In this document: positions 4,986-5,904 of the stretch, in pieces
How the letters are laid out: the number at the start of each line of letters is the position of its first letter
How positions within the stretch are numbered: the first letter of the stretch is position 1
From: an uncultured Christensenella sp.
GTDB taxonomy: Bacteria; Bacillota; Clostridia; Christensenellales; Borkfalkiaceae
Reading direction: 5' to 3'
NCBI GenBank assembly: GCA_905212395.1
Contig: CAJMEI010000079.1
Span: 1-5,904, forward strand
DNA: 5,904 nt
Made by a program: the position numbers and the translations under genes
The notes under the pieces: model-generated
What the model saw: only the letters and a program-made list of their open reading frames with translations
Database searches by the model: none
Told to the model about the DNA's origin: nothing

Positions 4986-5904
4986 TTATACGGCTAAAAT
5001 CGACTTATCGGTCAACTTTTCCCGTTTTTCACTACTTACGGCAAATAAGTAAATAAAAGCGTTCATTACGTTAAAGAAAACTTGTTCGAATACAAAATAT
5101 AACGCGAATATACAGATTATAATTATTGCGAACGTTTCTTTTTCTTTTTGCAATTTTTTTATGATATAGTACGTAGAAATAAGTAGCGTGCAAGTAAATA
5201 ACACTCCGTAAGAAGTAAGCAACTTAATAAAAGAATTATCTACGTACATTTCGTAATCTACGTTTTGCCCGAACAACGAAAAACCGTATTTTTCAATAGC
5301 TTTCGCGCCGTTTAAAATTCTTGAACTCGATAATAAATTTAATCTTACTAATAATTCTTTTCCGTAGGATAATTTTTCGCCGTTTATATACCTATTCTCT
5401 AAACGTATGAATTCTTCCGTACCTACGTTCTTTACGATTAAACAAAATACCAGCGAAATAACACACAATATAATAAAAACGTATTTTACCGTTTTTAAAT
5501 TAAATAATATGCGCATAGTTTTTGGAAAGAAACTATATATGGAATAAAGCAATATTAAAATTATTACGCAATAAAATCCTGCCCTACAACCCGTTAAACA
5601 ATAAAGGGAAAAGAAAAATGCGAAATGCATAGATATTTCCCAAATTTTTGTTTTTTCTTTTAAAAACAAATATCCCGCGTAACACGGAAATAACATCCAA
5701 AAATTACAGTTAGGACTAAAATGTCCCAACGAATGTCTTTCTATGGCTATTCCGAATTTTCTACGGACTCCCGTGATTTCATCGGGAATAATTTTTACTC
5801 CAACGAAAAAAAGATATATGAAAAACAAAACGGCTTTAGGTATTATAATAATTTTTATAACTTTTTTAACGTCTTGTTTTCTTACGCAGGCAAGAACGGC
5901 TATT
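4986..5904 (-). CDS. Wzy/O-antigen-polymerase-like integral membrane protein (5' end outside window)
   Basis: Such proteins join lipid-linked repeat units into polysaccharide on the outer face of the cytoplasmic membrane. The frame stays open to the right edge, giving at least 305 residues; a TTG at 5828 would begin inside a hydrophobic segment and is not the true start. About eight hydrophobic segments are visible: roughly fragment residues 16-38, 68-81, 92-102, 108-126, 140-158, 226-248 and two between 257 and 290. Between the fifth and sixth is a hydrophilic stretch of about 65 residues. Polymerase-like marks are TGCRAG (104-109, compare T-x-SR-T/A-G), SSSR (192-195), YGFSLFGQ (206-213) and DNSFIKLLTSYGVLF (222-236). 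These short marks and the topology support the Wzy/EpsG/O-antigen-ligase group, but sequence conservation there is low; a ligase or a sugar-flipping protein remains possible. The gene is visibly more AT-rich than ileS and ends convergently to sepF. Confidence 0.72.
   Translation of the reverse strand, partial: IAVLACVRKQDVKKVIKIIIIPKAVLFFIYLFFVGVKIIPDEITGVRRKFGIAIERHSLGHFSPNCNFWMLFPCYAGYLFLKEKTKIWEISMHFAFFFSLYCLTGCRAGFYCVIILILLYSIYSFFPKTMRILFNLKTVKYVFIILCVISLVFCLIVKNVGTEEFIRLENRYINGEKLSYGKELLVRLNLLSSSRILNGAKAIEKYGFSLFGQNVDYEMYVDNSFIKLLTSYGVLFTCTLLISTYYIIKKLQKEKETFAIIIICIFALYFVFEQVFFNVMNAFIYLFAVSSEKREKLTDKSILAV

Noticed and set aside
5826..5828. TTG as the start of the polymerase-like gene
   Set aside because: The frame is open for at least 25 more codons to the window edge, and those codons continue a hydrophobic membrane segment; no ribosome binding site precedes the TTG.

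Overview
The window is a stretch of ordinary low-GC bacterial chromosome, most likely from a member of the Bacillota (Clostridia-like). The main evidence is a Bacillus-type signal recognition particle RNA of about 267 nt that carries an Alu domain, a sepF cell-division gene directly behind a yggS-family gene, strong AAGGAG-type ribosome binding sites and AT-rich intergenic DNA with near-consensus sigma-A promoters. TGA works as a stop (end of the yggS-family gene) and TGG encodes Trp, so the standard bacterial code applies. The species cannot be named from the sequence alone.

Layout. Positions 1-240 (minus) hold the first 80 codons of a class I SAM-dependent methyltransferase, which overlaps by one base the end of a full-length isoleucyl-tRNA synthetase gene, ileS (240-3359, minus). 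The ileS promoter sits about 70 bp upstream of its start codon and faces away from a promoter with an UP-like element that drives the SRP RNA gene ffs (about 3518-3784, plus). ffs ends at a clear intrinsic terminator (3798-3831). Twelve bases later a perfect TTGACA-17-TATAAT promoter begins, and it points at a two-gene operon: a YggS/PLPBP-type PLP-binding protein (3878-4555) and SepF (4552-4908), joined by an ATGA overlap. A hairpin at 4941-4963 separates this operon from a convergent membrane protein gene (4986 to beyond 5904, minus) that looks like a Wzy/O-antigen-polymerase-type polysaccharide polymerase. Its N-terminus lies outside the window.

How the parts relate. Most of the window is housekeeping: isoleucine charging, probable rRNA methylation, co-translational protein targeting, PLP homeostasis and Z-ring assembly. 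The polymerase fragment is visibly more AT-rich and probably marks the edge of a surface-glycan locus. No CRISPR array, insertion sequence, phage gene or defence system was seen. The most notable points are regulatory: the yggS-family mRNA appears to be leaderless under a perfect consensus promoter, ileS lacks the T-box leader common in Bacillota, and the ffs UP-like element overlaps the ileS -35 box.
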